This document shows, piece after piece, positions 17,436 to 27,049 of a DNA stretch of 64,000 nucleotides. The stretch comes from Flavobacteriales bacterium (GTDB lineage: Bacteria; Bacteroidota; Bacteroidia; Flavobacteriales_D; Crocinitomicaceae). Position 1 is the first letter of the stretch, and every line of letters begins with the position of its first letter. The notes below the pieces were generated by a model. It was not told the origin of the DNA and ran no database searches. It saw only the letters and a program-made list of their open reading frames with translations. The stretch covers positions 124,001 through 188,000 of the forward strand of contig CANFJL010000003.1 of NCBI GenBank assembly GCA_947447525.1. The letters are read 5' to 3'. The translations under genes and the position numbers were made by a program.

Positions 17436-18048
17436 TAAAATAAAATCAACATTTATTAGACAACCATTCCAATTAGATGAGTTTTGGATACAGAAGATTA
17501 AAGTTTCCAGAACAAATGATAGAATGGATGTGTTCAAAGACTTCTTGGTCAATAAATCAGTTTTGCATGTAGGATGTACAGACCATCCTGTTTTTGATGC
17601 AAAGAACAACTTGCATATTCAAATATCTAATTTAACTTCATCATTACATGGAATGGACATAGATAATGATGGAATTGATGTTTTACGAAAATATGTTGAT
17701 TCAGAATACTACAATGATCTTAAAAGTACATATGTAAATACTTACGATACAGTTTTAGTACCTGAAACAATTGAGCATGTTGAGAATATCGGGATTTTTT
17801 TAAAGGAAATAAATAATATTAATGCTAAAACATTTATAATTACTGGACCAAATTGTTTCCACTCCTTTTTCAATAATCATTTCGAAGATAAATTGGGTGT
17901 TTTTACTGAGGCTATACATCCAGATCATAACTGTTGGTTTAGTCCATATACGTTGAAAAATGTTATTGAAAAATACACTGAATTGAAAGTGATTGATATT
18001 CACTTATGTTCAAATGATCTTATGGTTGTTTGTATTTGTGAAAAATGA
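17419..18048 (+). CDS. Class I SAM-dependent methyltransferase
   Basis: 209 residues. The SAM-binding motif I reads [11 protein letters not shown] (about residues 47-57), followed by the acidic loop [11 protein letters not shown] and motif IV-like [23 protein letters not shown]. This order fits the Methyltransf_11/23 type acting on small molecules or glycans. It overlaps wzt by 17 bp and the next glycosyltransferase gene by 4 bp, so it is inside the polysaccharide operon. A role in methylating or capping the exported glycan is inferred from position. The acceptor is unknown. Confidence 0.75.
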   Translation: MKALINKIKSTFIRQPFQLDEFWIQKIKVSRTNDRMDVFKDFLVNKSVLHVGCTDHPVFDAKNNLHIQISNLTSSLHGMDIDNDGIDVLRKYVDSEYYNDLKSTYVNTYDTVLVPETIEHVENIGIFLKEINNINAKTFIITGPNCFHSFFNNHFEDKLGVFTEAIHPDHNCWFSPYTLKNVIEKYTELKVIDIHLCSNDLMVVCICEK

Positions 18049-19229
18049 AATTAAAAAATAATATTCTAATGATTTGTTCGTGGGTTAGTCATGACTCAAA
18101 TCTAGGTATTTTTTTTAGAGAGCAAGCTCATCAGCTTTCAACATCTTTTAATATTTATTTAACAAGCTTTTCACCTTTGCACTTAGGATTTAGAACATTA
18201 TTAAAAACTAAATATTTTTTTGAAATTAAAGAGGTTCTTACAGTTGAAGGTTTAATACTGTATTATGTAACTTATCCCCAAATTTGGTTCATACCTAGAA
18301 GATTTGACGAAATTATTAAAGGAATTGCAGTTAAAAGATTTATTATTTTTTTAACAACTAAGAAAATCTATCCTAATCTAATTCATGCTCAATCGATTTT
18401 TGACGCTGGCTTTTGGGCTCATAGATTTTATGAAAAAAATAGAACGCCATACATAATCACTGAACACAATCAGTTAAGTTTTGCAAACAAATCAATAGTA
18501 GAATTTAAAAAAACGCAGGAAATTTTAAGATTTTCAAAAACAAATTGTGTCGTAAGTAATGATAAGATAAGGCAATTTGCAGCAAATGGTTTGTTTTATG
18601 ATTTTACAAATGTTGGAAATTCAGTTGACTCATCTAATTTCAATTTAATAGGACGTCAAAACAACGACTCATTTAACATTTTAACAGTTGGGGCATATAC
18701 ACCAATTAAAGATCAAAAAACGATATTAATTGCGCTCAAGAAGTTGGATGATATAAAATTGTCTATTAACAGAAAAATAATTTTTACATGGATTGGTTAT
18801 GAAGGTTGGGGAGAGCAAAATGAAGGTGATGTTCAGAACTTATTGAAAAGTTTTGATTTTAAAAATATCCAAATAAGACTTATAAAAATTGCTGATAGAA
18901 AAATGATATCAAATGAAATGAAATCATCAAATATTTTTGTGTTAAGCAGTTTGTCAGAAGGGATGCCTGTTTCCGTTCTTGAATCTCTAGCATGTGGAAC
19001 TCCAGTAATTACCACAAATTGCGGTGGTGTTGATGAATTAATTAATGATTTAAATGGTAAAATTGTTCCAGTACAAGATTTTAATTCGATTTTTCTTTTT
19101 ATGGAAAAACTTATTAATAACGAAATTCATTTTGATTCAAAATTAATTTCAATGGGAATAATTGAAAAATTTGGTAGTAGAGTATTTGAGGAAAAAATGA
19201 GAAATATTTATAATAATTCTATTCAATAA
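18045..19229 (+). CDS. Glycosyltransferase, GT4 family
   Basis: 394 residues with a GT-B fold pattern. The N-terminal half has LIHAQSIFDAGFWAHRFYEK and PYIITEHNQLSF. The C-terminal half has ILTVGAYTPIKDQKTILIALKKL and the donor-binding EX7E-type motif SSLSEGMPVSVLESLACGTPVITTNCGGVDELI. It probably transfers a sugar to the growing polysaccharide on the cytoplasmic side of the inner membrane. It overlaps the methyltransferase by 4 bp and is followed after 3 bp by the aminotransferase gene. The donor and acceptor sugars cannot be read from sequence. Confidence 0.87.
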   Translation: MKLKNNILMICSWVSHDSNLGIFFREQAHQLSTSFNIYLTSFSPLHLGFRTLLKTKYFFEIKEVLTVEGLILYYVTYPQIWFIPRRFDEIIKGIAVKRFIIFLTTKKIYPNLIHAQSIFDAGFWAHRFYEKNRTPYIITEHNQLSFANKSIVEFKKTQEILRFSKTNCVVSNDKIRQFAANGLFYDFTNVGNSVDSSNFNLIGRQNNDSFNILTVGAYTPIKDQKTILIALKKLDDIKLSINRKIIFTWIGYEGWGEQNEGDVQNLLKSFDFKNIQIRLIKIADRKMISNEMKSSNIFVLSSLSEGMPVSVLESLACGTPVITTNCGGVDELINDLNGKIVPVQDFNSIFLFMEKLINNEIHFDSKLISMGIIEKFGSRVFEEKMRNIYNNSIQ

Positions 19230-19232
19230 AGC

Positions 19233-20324
19233 ATGATACCTGTAACTAAATCATTTCTTCCTCCTATTGAAGAATATACTGTCCAAATTCAGCGGGCATA
19301 TAATAATGGTTGGTTGACTAACCGTGGCGAATTGGTATTAGAACTTGAAGAAAAGTTAAAAGCATATTTGAGTGTCAGTAATATCTTAATCACCAATAAT
19401 GGCACTATTCCCATACAAATTGCATTGAAACTCTTGGGTAAAGGTGGTGAAATAATAACGACACCTTTTTCTTATGTGGCAACTACTGCTGCAATTGTGT
19501 GGGAACATTGCACACCAGTATTTGTAGATATTCACCCAGAATACTTGAACATCGATGAATCAAAAATAGAGGCAGCCATTACTGATAAAACTACTTGTAT
19601 ATTGGCCACTCATGTTTTTGGGAATCCTTGTAATGTTGAAGAAATTGATCGCATAGCTAAAAAACACAATTTAAAAGTTATTTATGATGCTGCCCATGCT
19701 TTTGGAGTAGAACACAAAGGAAAATCCATTTTTGAATATGGTGATGTGAGTACCTGTAGTTTTCATGCCACCAAACTATTTCATACTGGTGAAGGTGGCG
19801 CCATTTTCTGTAAAGATCCAGATCTTTTTCATCAAATTTATTACAGCCACAATTTTGGACACAATGGCCCTCTTGAATTTCATGGATTGGGTATCAATGG
19901 GAAAATTTCGGAATTACAAGCAGCTATGGGTTTAGCTGTTTTTCCGTATATGGAAATGATAATAAGCGAAAGAAAAAAAGTTATCGATTTCTATAAGAAA
20001 GAACTTAACTTTGATTCTATGTCAACACAGAGTCATTTGGCAGAAACAAATTGGAATAATTGTTATTTTCCAGCACTTTTGGAAAATGAAAAAATCTTAC
20101 TGGAAGTAGAACGTGTTTTAAACGAAGAACAAATATGTCCAAGAAGGTATTTCTTCCCATCATTGAATCACTTACCTTATGTTGCAGAATGTCAAACACC
20201 AATAACATCTCAAATTTCCAAAAGAATTTTGTGCTTACCTTTGTATGTAGGATTAGAAGAACATACACTTCATAAAATTTGTGAACTTATAAATTCTACG
20301 ATTCAAAAATTCAAAGAAAGATGA
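19233..20324 (+). CDS. DegT/DnrJ/EryC1/StrS nucleotide-sugar aminotransferase (VioA-like)
   Basis: 363 residues. This is a PLP-dependent transaminase of a nucleotide-linked keto-sugar. The N-terminus (PVTKSFLPPIEEYTVQIQ, GWLTNRG) and the active-site stretch are family hallmarks: Asp152 in YDAAHAFG binds the PLP nitrogen, and Lys181 in SFHATKLFHTGEGGA forms the Schiff base. The wording is closest in my memory to VioA/QdtB-type enzymes that make 4-amino-4,6-dideoxy or 3-amino sugars on dTDP. It overlaps by 4 bp a PglD/VioB-type acetyltransferase, which supports an N-acetylated amino-dideoxy sugar product. rmlA and rmlB, needed for the dTDP-4-keto precursor, are not in the window. Confidence 0.88.
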   Translation: MIPVTKSFLPPIEEYTVQIQRAYNNGWLTNRGELVLELEEKLKAYLSVSNILITNNGTIPIQIALKLLGKGGEIITTPFSYVATTAAIVWEHCTPVFVDIHPEYLNIDESKIEAAITDKTTCILATHVFGNPCNVEEIDRIAKKHNLKVIYDAAHAFGVEHKGKSIFEYGDVSTCSFHATKLFHTGEGGAIFCKDPDLFHQIYYSHNFGHNGPLEFHGLGINGKISELQAAMGLAVFPYMEMIISERKKVIDFYKKELNFDSMSTQSHLAETNWNNCYFPALLENEKILLEVERVLNEEQICPRRYFFPSLNHLPYVAECQTPITSQISKRILCLPLYVGLEEHTLHKICELINSTIQKFKER

Positions 20325-20956
20325 TAGTAGTTGGTGCGAAAGGATTTGCAAAGGAAGTATTAGAAATACTTTTTCAACTTGGACAAACGGAAAATCTCGT
20401 TTTTTTTGATGATGTATCTGACAATCTTCCTGAAATGCTATTTAATTGTTTCCGAATACTTAGAAATGAAACACAAGTAAAAGATCACTTCGAAAAATTT
20501 GGAAATTCTTTTATCTTAGGTTTAGGTAATCCAAAATCACGAAAATTTCTTTGCGAAAAATTTGAACTTTGGGGAGGGAATGTAAAAAGTATAATTAGCC
20601 CTTCTGCTCAAATAGGTAATTTTGATGTTATTATTGGTGAAGGGGTAGTTGTTCTTCCAAATGCTATTATTTCTAATTCTAGTTATGTTGGAAAGGGTTG
20701 CCTACTTTACTATAATTCGATTATTACACATGATTGCCAAATTGGAGAATTTGTAGAAATTTCACCAGGCGCAACTCTTTTGGGTGGTTCAATTATAGGT
20801 GATTTAACTCATGTCGGTGCAAATGCAACTATACTTCCAAATATAAAAATTGGAAACAATGTAACTGTCGGTGCAGGAGCAATAGTAACAAAGTCGTTTG
20901 CTGATAATAAAGTTATTGTGGGAATTCCGGCAAAGATTTTAAGGCGAATCGAATGA
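20321..20956 (+). CDS. Sugar N-acetyltransferase, PglD/NeuD/VioB family
   Basis: 211 residues. It has an N-terminal Rossmann-like PglD domain (MIVVGAKGFAKEVLEIL; GLGNPKSR around 67-74). A left-handed beta-helix of hexapeptide repeats follows, e.g. IGEGVVVLPNAIISNSSYVG, IGNNVTVGAGAIVTKSF and VIVGIPAKILRRIE. His137 in IITHDCQIGEF sits where PglD has its catalytic His. It is expected to use acetyl-CoA to acetylate the amino group made by the preceding aminotransferase, with which it overlaps by 4 bp; it also overlaps the next gene by 4 bp. The substrate is inferred. Confidence 0.87.
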   Translation: MIVVGAKGFAKEVLEILFQLGQTENLVFFDDVSDNLPEMLFNCFRILRNETQVKDHFEKFGNSFILGLGNPKSRKFLCEKFELWGGNVKSIISPSAQIGNFDVIIGEGVVVLPNAIISNSSYVGKGCLLYYNSIITHDCQIGEFVEISPGATLLGGSIIGDLTHVGANATILPNIKIGNNVTVGAGAIVTKSFADNKVIVGIPAKILRRIE

Positions 20957-21933
20957 GTATTCAAGGAATAAAACCTCTTATCAGTGTTGTAATGATTACT
21001 TACAAGCATGAAGCCTTCATTGCTGAAGCAATTGAAGGAGTTTTAATGCAGGAGGTTGATTTTGAAGTTGAATTGATTATTGCTGATGATTGTTCCCCTG
21101 ATGGCACAGAGAAAATAGTCCAAGGGTTTATAGATAATCATCCAAATGGTCATTGGATCAAATATCATCCGCACAATGAAAATATTGGGATGATATCGAA
21201 TTTTATCTTTGCTTATGAAGAAACACAAGGTGAATTTATTGCTTTATGCGAGGGAGATGATTACTGGTGTGACAAGCTCAAGTTACAAAAGCAATTGACT
21301 TTTTTAAAACAGAATCAAGACTGTTCCATATGTTTTTCTGATGTAAGCACATATTTAGATTTTGAATCTCGACTAATTCCGAATAATTTAAATAAAGCTA
21401 TTTTAACTGAAAAATTGGACATTTATAATCTTGCTAAACGTCATTATATTTTCACGCCAACAGCTTTAATAAAAAAGAAATTTGATATGTTACCTGAATG
21501 GATCATGGACAATGTAGGGTGTGATACAACATTGTTTTTGCTTCAACTAGAAGATGGTTCAAAAGCATTTTTTTTACCAGAGGTAACTGCAGTATACAGA
21601 ATGCATGAAGGAGGAGTTTTTTCTGGGCGAAACACATTTCACTACGAAAAAAGAAAAAAAATTGAATTAGGAATGATTCAAATGATTGATTGTTGGATTC
21701 AGCATTTCTCGAAAAATAGACAACTTATCAAACTATTTAAATTATCAAAAATTGGGGCAATTAATAAACTAAGAGTAATTGCTCTAGAGAATCTAGATCC
21801 AAAAACTGTGCGAACTTGTGCAAAACAGATGATGAAACTGATTTATATAGATTATCGATTTTTACCTTCTCTTATTTTTTCAATAATTGCCCCAATAACA
21901 CATTGTAATTGGATTACAAAAAATAACATATGA
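20953..21933 (+). CDS. Glycosyltransferase, GT2 family
   Basis: 326 residues. A GT-A fold is evident from LISVVMITYKHEAFIAEAIEGVLMQ at residues about 8-32, then ELIIADDCSPDGTEKIV, NENIGMISNFIFAYEETQGEFIALCEGDDYWCDKLKLQKQ. The DDCS and EGDDYW motifs bind the nucleotide-sugar and metal. HYIFTPTALIKK and the EDGSKAF region follow the pattern of polysaccharide-cluster GT2 enzymes. It overlaps both flanking genes by 4 bp and so belongs to the same operon. The sugar transferred is unknown. Confidence 0.88.
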   Translation: MSIQGIKPLISVVMITYKHEAFIAEAIEGVLMQEVDFEVELIIADDCSPDGTEKIVQGFIDNHPNGHWIKYHPHNENIGMISNFIFAYEETQGEFIALCEGDDYWCDKLKLQKQLTFLKQNQDCSICFSDVSTYLDFESRLIPNNLNKAILTEKLDIYNLAKRHYIFTPTALIKKKFDMLPEWIMDNVGCDTTLFLLQLEDGSKAFFLPEVTAVYRMHEGGVFSGRNTFHYEKRKKIELGMIQMIDCWIQHFSKNRQLIKLFKLSKIGAINKLRVIALENLDPKTVRTCAKQMMKLIYIDYRFLPSLIFSIIAPITHCNWITKNNI

Positions 21934-22922
21934 AGCATTCAATTGCAATTCTTATACCTTACTTTGGGAAATGGCCAAGTAACATGAATTTATATTTAGA
22001 TTCTTGTAAAAAAAATGAAATTTTTAATTTCATTTTTTTTACAGACCTTGGAGTTTACACAAATAGTCCTGAAAACGTAAAATATGTTCATTTTACATTC
22101 GAAGAAATTATTTTAAAAATTGAAGTATCTCTTAATATTGAGTTGCCTTCAATTAAACCATATAAACTTTGTGATTACAGACCCGCATTTGGTTTAATAT
22201 TTAGTGATTTATTAACTGAATATGATTTTTGGGGTTACGGAGATATTGACTTGATTTATGGCAATTTGAAATCAATATTTACTAAAGAGGTACTTGAAGA
22301 GAATGATATTTTCGCACTAAGAAGAGACCACTTGCACGGTCCATTGACCTTTTACAGAAATGACGATTTTATTAATTCACTTTTCGCGAGGTCCGAACAA
22401 TTTGTTTCGATTTTCACTAATCCAGAATACAGTTCATTTGATGAATTTGGTAAAGAAGGTTTTCATGTCAATATATCCAAAGATATATCAGAATACTCAA
22501 ATGACAATATCAGTGTAATAGCTTTAAAAGCTCAAAAAAAAGGCGAGGTAGCACTTTTCATGAAAGCCAAATCAAAAGAAGTTATTTATAAAAAAAAAGA
22601 AATTATCGTTTACGAAAAAGGGAATGTATATAATAAAAAGTCTAATGAACAATATGGTTTTTATCATTGGGTTATTGAAAAAAGAGCTGTATGGTTTGAA
22701 TATCCTAAATGGAAAGAAGTACCTAATAAATATTTTATAACAGAATCAGGTTTTTATACTGAAAATCAGTTTAAGTTTTATTTGATTTTAAAGTTAAAAA
22801 GAAAAATAAAAGGAGGTACATATTGGCTATATTTGAAATTTATGAATTACATAAAAAGAAAAATTGGAATCAATGTTTCAATTGATACATACCCGATTTT
22901 CGGTTTTATAAAACACTTGTAA
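21930..22922 (+). CDS. DUF6625-like putative glycosyltransferase
   Basis: 330 residues. The start SIAILIPYFGKWPSNMNLYLDSCKKN, the middle PYKLCDYRPAFGLIFSDLLTEYDFWGYGDIDLIYGNLKSIF, and RRDHLHGPLTFYRND resemble a family of uncharacterised polysaccharide-cluster proteins I know as DUF6625. 'GYGDIDLIYG' looks like a DXD-type metal site and is consistent with a GT-A glycosyltransferase. It is AT-rich with many Lys/Ile codons, like its neighbours. It overlaps the GT2 gene by 4 bp and is followed 1 bp later by glf. The family name is from memory; the enzymatic role is inference. Confidence 0.65.
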   Translation: MKHSIAILIPYFGKWPSNMNLYLDSCKKNEIFNFIFFTDLGVYTNSPENVKYVHFTFEEIILKIEVSLNIELPSIKPYKLCDYRPAFGLIFSDLLTEYDFWGYGDIDLIYGNLKSIFTKEVLEENDIFALRRDHLHGPLTFYRNDDFINSLFARSEQFVSIFTNPEYSSFDEFGKEGFHVNISKDISEYSNDNISVIALKAQKKGEVALFMKAKSKEVIYKKKEIIVYEKGNVYNKKSNEQYGFYHWVIEKRAVWFEYPKWKEVPNKYFITESGFYTENQFKFYLILKLKRKIKGGTYWLYLKFMNYIKRKIGINVSIDTYPIFGFIKHL

Positions 22923-22923
22923 A

Positions 22924-24030
22924 ATGAAAGAATATGATTTTTTAATTGTTGGTTCAGGACTGTTTGGAAATGTTTTTGCTCATCAAGCAAATAAACATGG
23001 AAAAAAATGTTTGGTTATAGACAAAAGGCCGCATACAGGCGGTAATTCCTATTGTAAAGAAATTGAGGGGATTAATGTTCACTATTATGGTGCTCATATC
23101 TTTCATACGAATGATGAGACTATTTGGGATTTTGTTAACTCATTTGTTGAATTTAATCGTTATACAAATTCACCTTTGGCTATTTCAAAAGATCAGGCTT
23201 ATAACCTTCCTTTTAATATGAATACCTTTTATAAACTTTGGGGGGTAATAAATCCAAGTGAAGCCAAGAAGATAATTGAAGAGCAAGTCAAAGAATTTGG
23301 TTCTATTTCACCGCAAAACCTTGAAGAACAGGCATTATCAATTGTTGGAAAAGATATTTATCATACTTTGATTAAGGGATACACTGAAAAACAATGGGGA
23401 AGAGATGCTAAGGATCTTCCGGCATTTATAATTAAAAGGGTTCCACTTCGATTTAATTACGATAATAATTATTTTAATGATAAATACCAAGGGATTCCAA
23501 TTGGGGGGTATAACAAACTTAATGAAGGATTATTAGAGGGAATTGAAGTTAAGCTTAATGCTGATTATTTTTCTGATCGAGAATATTTTGATTCTTTAGC
23601 TGATAAAATTGTTTTCACCGGAAAGTTAGATGAATTTCATAATTATCAGTTTGGAGAGCTTGAATATAGAAGTTTACGTTTCGAACATGAAATATTGCCT
23701 ATTGAAAATTATCAAGGAAATGCAGTTGTTAATTTTATAGATAAAGACGTTCCATACACAAGAATTCTTGAACATAAACATTTTGAATTTGGAAAACAAA
23801 AAACAACAGTGATCACAAGGGAATATCCTATTGAAGGAGGTAAAGCTAATGAACCATATTATCCAGTTAATGATGAAAAGAATAATGAACTATTCAAACA
23901 ATATGAAAAATTAAGTCTTTCCAATTCCAATGTAATATTTGGAGGGAGATTGGCTGAATATAGGTATTATGATATGCATCAGGTAATTGGTGCAGCATTG
24001 AGTGTTACAAAAAAAATGTTCAATAAATGA
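22924..24030 (+). CDS. glf: UDP-galactopyranose mutase
   Basis: 368 residues, normal for bacterial Glf. It converts UDP-galactopyranose to UDP-galactofuranose in the cytoplasm and needs reduced FAD. The FAD-binding Rossmann motif is FLIVGSGLFGNVFA (GSGLFG at residues 10-15), followed by IDKRPHTGGNSY. NVHYYGAHIFHTNDETIWDFVN, YTEKQWGRDAKDLPAFIIKRVPLRF and IPIGGYNKL are clear Glf signatures. The presence of glf implies galactofuranose in the polysaccharide and a Galf transferase among the neighbouring glycosyltransferases. It overlaps the next glycosyltransferase gene by 4 bp. Confidence 0.96.
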   Translation: MKEYDFLIVGSGLFGNVFAHQANKHGKKCLVIDKRPHTGGNSYCKEIEGINVHYYGAHIFHTNDETIWDFVNSFVEFNRYTNSPLAISKDQAYNLPFNMNTFYKLWGVINPSEAKKIIEEQVKEFGSISPQNLEEQALSIVGKDIYHTLIKGYTEKQWGRDAKDLPAFIIKRVPLRFNYDNNYFNDKYQGIPIGGYNKLNEGLLEGIEVKLNADYFSDREYFDSLADKIVFTGKLDEFHNYQFGELEYRSLRFEHEILPIENYQGNAVVNFIDKDVPYTRILEHKHFEFGKQKTTVITREYPIEGGKANEPYYPVNDEKNNELFKQYEKLSLSNSNVIFGGRLAEYRYYDMHQVIGAALSVTKKMFNK

Positions 24031-25238
24031 ATAGTAAAATATTAATCTGGAATACATTTCCATTGTTGGAAAGAATGGGAGGTCCTTCAACATATCTCTT
24101 TAACTTAAAGAATTACTTTTCTGAGAATAATGCAAACGTTGTTTTTCTCGGGGATTTTCTTTGCCAATTAAAGAATGAATTGCCTAACAATAATCAACCA
24201 ATTCTTTCTAAAAAGTTTAAAAAAATAATTCCAATATCAATTAAGAATATTATTCGGATAAATCAAAATTTAGTAGAGCAAATTAATATTTTGGATAAAC
24301 CTTTCAAACTTCCAGAGAACATTGACTTAAAAGATTTTTCTGTGATACATTTTCATACTTCCTTTGATTTATTTCAAGCCCTTGATTTATTAAAAAATTT
24401 CAAAGGAACAGTTATTTTCACTCCACACACTCCAAGAGCATGTTACCTTGAAAACATAGGTGATTCATTGAAATTATGGCAAGTAAAAAAAACAACCGTC
24501 TCCCAATTAAAGAAAATTGATCTTTTGGCTTTCAAACGTGCAGATATTCTCATGTTTCCTTGTTTAGAGGCAATGGAACCTTACCATGAAACATGGGATG
24601 AATTTAAAGATATTGTTACCTCAAAGCGGATTGAATTTGTCCCAACAGGTGTTGGATTAAAAAAGTCCAACTTGACAAAAAAAGAGGTTCGAGATAAATA
24701 TAATATTCCTCAAGATGCTTTTGTTATATGTTACCTAGGAAGGCACAATTATATTAAAGGTTTTGATTTACTTAAACAATTTGGTAAAATAATTCTCAAA
24801 AAACATAAGAATGTATATTTCTTAAATGCAGGTATAGAATCTCCATTGAGAGGTCTTAAGCATAAAAGATGGATTGAAGTTGGTTGGACAAATGATCCTT
24901 TTGCATTACTAAATGCAAGTGATCTTTTTACTCTAGCAAACAAAATGACATATTTTGATTTAGTACTACTTGAAGTTATATCAAATGGCAAATTATCTCT
25001 GGTATCTTCAACCGGAGGAAATAATTTTTTTAAGAAATTCGATCTACCGAATCTTGTTTTTTTTAATAAAAATAATGTAGAAGATATGTTATATAAATTT
25101 GAGGATATTTTCTCAAATCAGAAACATTTTTGCACAAAAGAAAATGAGATGCTAAAAATTTATGAAGAAAATTTCACTCTTAATGTATTTGGTCGAAATT
25201 ATCTTAATTTTTATAATAATGTAATCAATTCAAAATAA
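24027..25238 (+). CDS. Glycosyltransferase, GT4-like
   Basis: 403 residues. The N-terminal MGGPSTYLFNLKNYF, FSVIHFHTSFDLFQALDLLKNF and TVIFTPHTPRACY fit the acceptor half of a GT-B enzyme. The C-terminal half has FVICYLGRHNYIKGFDLLKQFGK and LLNASDLFTLANKMTYFDLVLLEVISNG. There the usual E-x7-E is changed: the first acidic residue is replaced around TYFDLVLLE. It is the last intact gene of the operon starting at wzt; after it comes a damaged glycosyltransferase remnant. Confidence 0.8.
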   Translation: MNSKILIWNTFPLLERMGGPSTYLFNLKNYFSENNANVVFLGDFLCQLKNELPNNNQPILSKKFKKIIPISIKNIIRINQNLVEQINILDKPFKLPENIDLKDFSVIHFHTSFDLFQALDLLKNFKGTVIFTPHTPRACYLENIGDSLKLWQVKKTTVSQLKKIDLLAFKRADILMFPCLEAMEPYHETWDEFKDIVTSKRIEFVPTGVGLKKSNLTKKEVRDKYNIPQDAFVICYLGRHNYIKGFDLLKQFGKIILKKHKNVYFLNAGIESPLRGLKHKRWIEVGWTNDPFALLNASDLFTLANKMTYFDLVLLEVISNGKLSLVSSTGGNNFFKKFDLPNLVFFNKNNVEDMLYKFEDIFSNQKHFCTKENEMLKIYEENFTLNVFGRNYLNFYNNVINSK

Positions 25239-25259
25239 GAAAAGTGAAAATAGGATTGA

Positions 25260-25706
25260 CTAAAAAAACATCCAAAATCATGTTTCAATATTGATAATGT
25301 TCAAGAGGCTATCGATGCTAGCAATCTTCAACAAGAGGTAATTTTGAGAGGACTCATCAACAACGTTAAGGATTGGTATGCAGAGGCTGACATTTATTTA
25401 CATACTGCATGGTATGAACCATTTGGACTGGTGTTTCTTGAAGCAATGGCTTCAAAAGCGGTAATTGTTACTCTTGACGGTATTGGAAACCGTGACTTAA
25501 TTGAACAAGGCAAAACAGGTTATTTATTCCATGAACAAAATCCAGAACTATTTGCTGATCAGATTCAAGAATTAGCGAATAACTACAACCTTTATAGTTC
25601 GATTGCAGACAATGCTCAAAAATACACAAAACATTTTTCGATTGAAACAAAAACAGATGAATTAATTAATTTTTATAAAAAATTAATTTTAACAACTAAT
25701 GATTAA
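25260..25706 (+). pseudogene. C-terminal fragment of a GT4 glycosyltransferase
   Basis: The frame is open from about 25260 with no good ATG; the first start-like codon is a TTG at 25344 giving 120 residues. The sequence VQEAIDASNLQQEVILRGLI (upstream of that TTG), DIYLHTAWYEPFGLVFLEAMASKAVIVTLDGIGNRDLIEQGKTGYLF and FSIETKTDELINFYKKL is the donor-binding half of a GT4 enzyme, with the E-x7-E (EPFGLVFLE) intact. The N-terminal ~200 residues are missing, and a stop precedes it at 25257. Just upstream a 16-codon frame begins GTGAAAATAGG, possibly the old start. I read it as a decayed gene left from recombination. It runs into the convergent gene at 25696. Confidence 0.75.
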
Positions 25707-26922
25707 TATTCATTAAAAAAGTGTTGTAATTTTTTTCTGCATTGAAATTATTTTCCCATGTTAGATAAGCATCTCTTTTTAATTTGATTCTAGTTTCATT
25801 ACTTAAATTATAGAATTGAAGAATAATATTAGATATTAAAGAAATTTCTGGATTCTCAGGTATTAACATCCCGTTTCCATAATTCACTATCTCACTAGTT
25901 CCACCAACATCGGTTGCAATTACAGGAATTCCAAAGGACATGGCTTCCATTATAGAAACTGGAATTCCTTCTGTTGTACTCACATTGATAAATAGACTCG
26001 GATTGTTTTCAGCATACCAAGAAAGCACCTCTTTGTTCGGTACGCGACCTTTAAAATCAAAAGTGATGTTTTCGGGAAGTATTTCAAGCGCTAGCTGTTG
26101 TACTTCAGTCAATTGTGGTCCGTCCCCAAAATGAACCCAATTAATTTTATGATCTTTAATTTCTGACAAGGCACGAACAATTAAATCAACTCGCTTTAAT
26201 GGAATAACATTTGAGCAACTCACCAAAATAAAGTGATCTTTGTTTATTTCTACTGGATTTTGTTTAGGCACACCCAAACGCGCTACTTTAATTTTTTCTT
26301 GATTTAAAATTTTCCAATGGTCTCTTACATATGCCTTGCCTTTTTCTGAAATGGAATAAATGGTCTTCAAATTTTCACTAATGTAATGTCTAAAAGGTAA
26401 ATAGTCAATTGAACTTGCTTCAAAATAAACATCCCAACCGTGTATTCTACTAAAACAATTCAAAGTGTTTTTTTCATTCTGAGCTAATGCCAAACCAAGT
26501 GCTACATCGTCGCACCAATAACTGTAAAAGAATTGTTTTATGCTTTGAGTTTTTGTTTCTTTTAAATCTAAAACAATTGACTTGACTTTTTTACCACGAT
26601 AGAGTGAAATTAACATGGTGCGCACCATCTCTTTTGTAAGGCTAAGGCCATAGATAGTTTTTATTATTTTTCTTTCTACCCAAAATAAAGGATTAAAAAG
26701 ACCTAATAGAGCTTTAAATTTATCACTTCTTGAAACGGTCAAATTTATCCTTTCAACAATACAATTTTCAGGTAGACTTCGGCAAAAATTGGAGCTTGTG
26801 TTTTGAGTAATAATCTTTACCTCATCAAATCCTTTTGATAAATATATTATTTCAGTTTCCAAGAAAGTTTCCCCTGTTCCAAAGGGAAAATCAGATGTAA
26901 AGAGAATTAATTGGTTTTTCAT
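25696..26922 (-). CDS. Glycosyltransferase, GT4 family (opposite strand)
   Basis: 408 residues. The N-terminus QLILFTSDFPFGTGETFLETEI is typical of GT4 enzymes of Bacteroidota capsule loci. Further landmarks are FSRIHGWDVYFEAS, ILVSCSNVIPLKRVDLIVRAL, and the donor motif VSTTEGIPVSIMEAMSFGIPVIATDVGGTSEIV (E-x7-E). It lies on the minus strand inside a plus-strand polysaccharide locus and overlaps the decayed glycosyltransferase by 11 bp at the 3' end. It has its own promoter candidate (TACCTTTG at 26951-26944), so it is likely transcribed separately. The acceptor is unknown. Confidence 0.88.
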   Translation of the reverse strand: MKNQLILFTSDFPFGTGETFLETEIIYLSKGFDEVKIITQNTSSNFCRSLPENCIVERINLTVSRSDKFKALLGLFNPLFWVERKIIKTIYGLSLTKEMVRTMLISLYRGKKVKSIVLDLKETKTQSIKQFFYSYWCDDVALGLALAQNEKNTLNCFSRIHGWDVYFEASSIDYLPFRHYISENLKTIYSISEKGKAYVRDHWKILNQEKIKVARLGVPKQNPVEINKDHFILVSCSNVIPLKRVDLIVRALSEIKDHKINWVHFGDGPQLTEVQQLALEILPENITFDFKGRVPNKEVLSWYAENNPSLFINVSTTEGIPVSIMEAMSFGIPVIATDVGGTSEIVNYGNGMLIPENPEISLISNIILQFYNLSNETRIKLKRDAYLTWENNFNAEKNYNTFLMNINH

Positions 26923-26943
26923 TAAAAAATGCTATTGCTCTAT

Positions 26944-26951
26944 CAAAGGTA
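26944..26951 (-). promoter_or_regulatory. Putative -7 element for the GT4 gene at 25696-26922
   Basis: On the minus strand the word is TACCTTTG, an exact TAnnTTTG match, ending 21 bases before the ATG at 26922. No clear -33 TTG was found. Confidence 0.45.
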
Positions 26952-27049
26952 AGTTGATTTTTTTGTTCAGCATTAATTTAAAATACAATAACAAACAAAT
27001 AATAAACTTGCATTAGCAATTGTATTTAGATTATGTAATTTTACTACAA

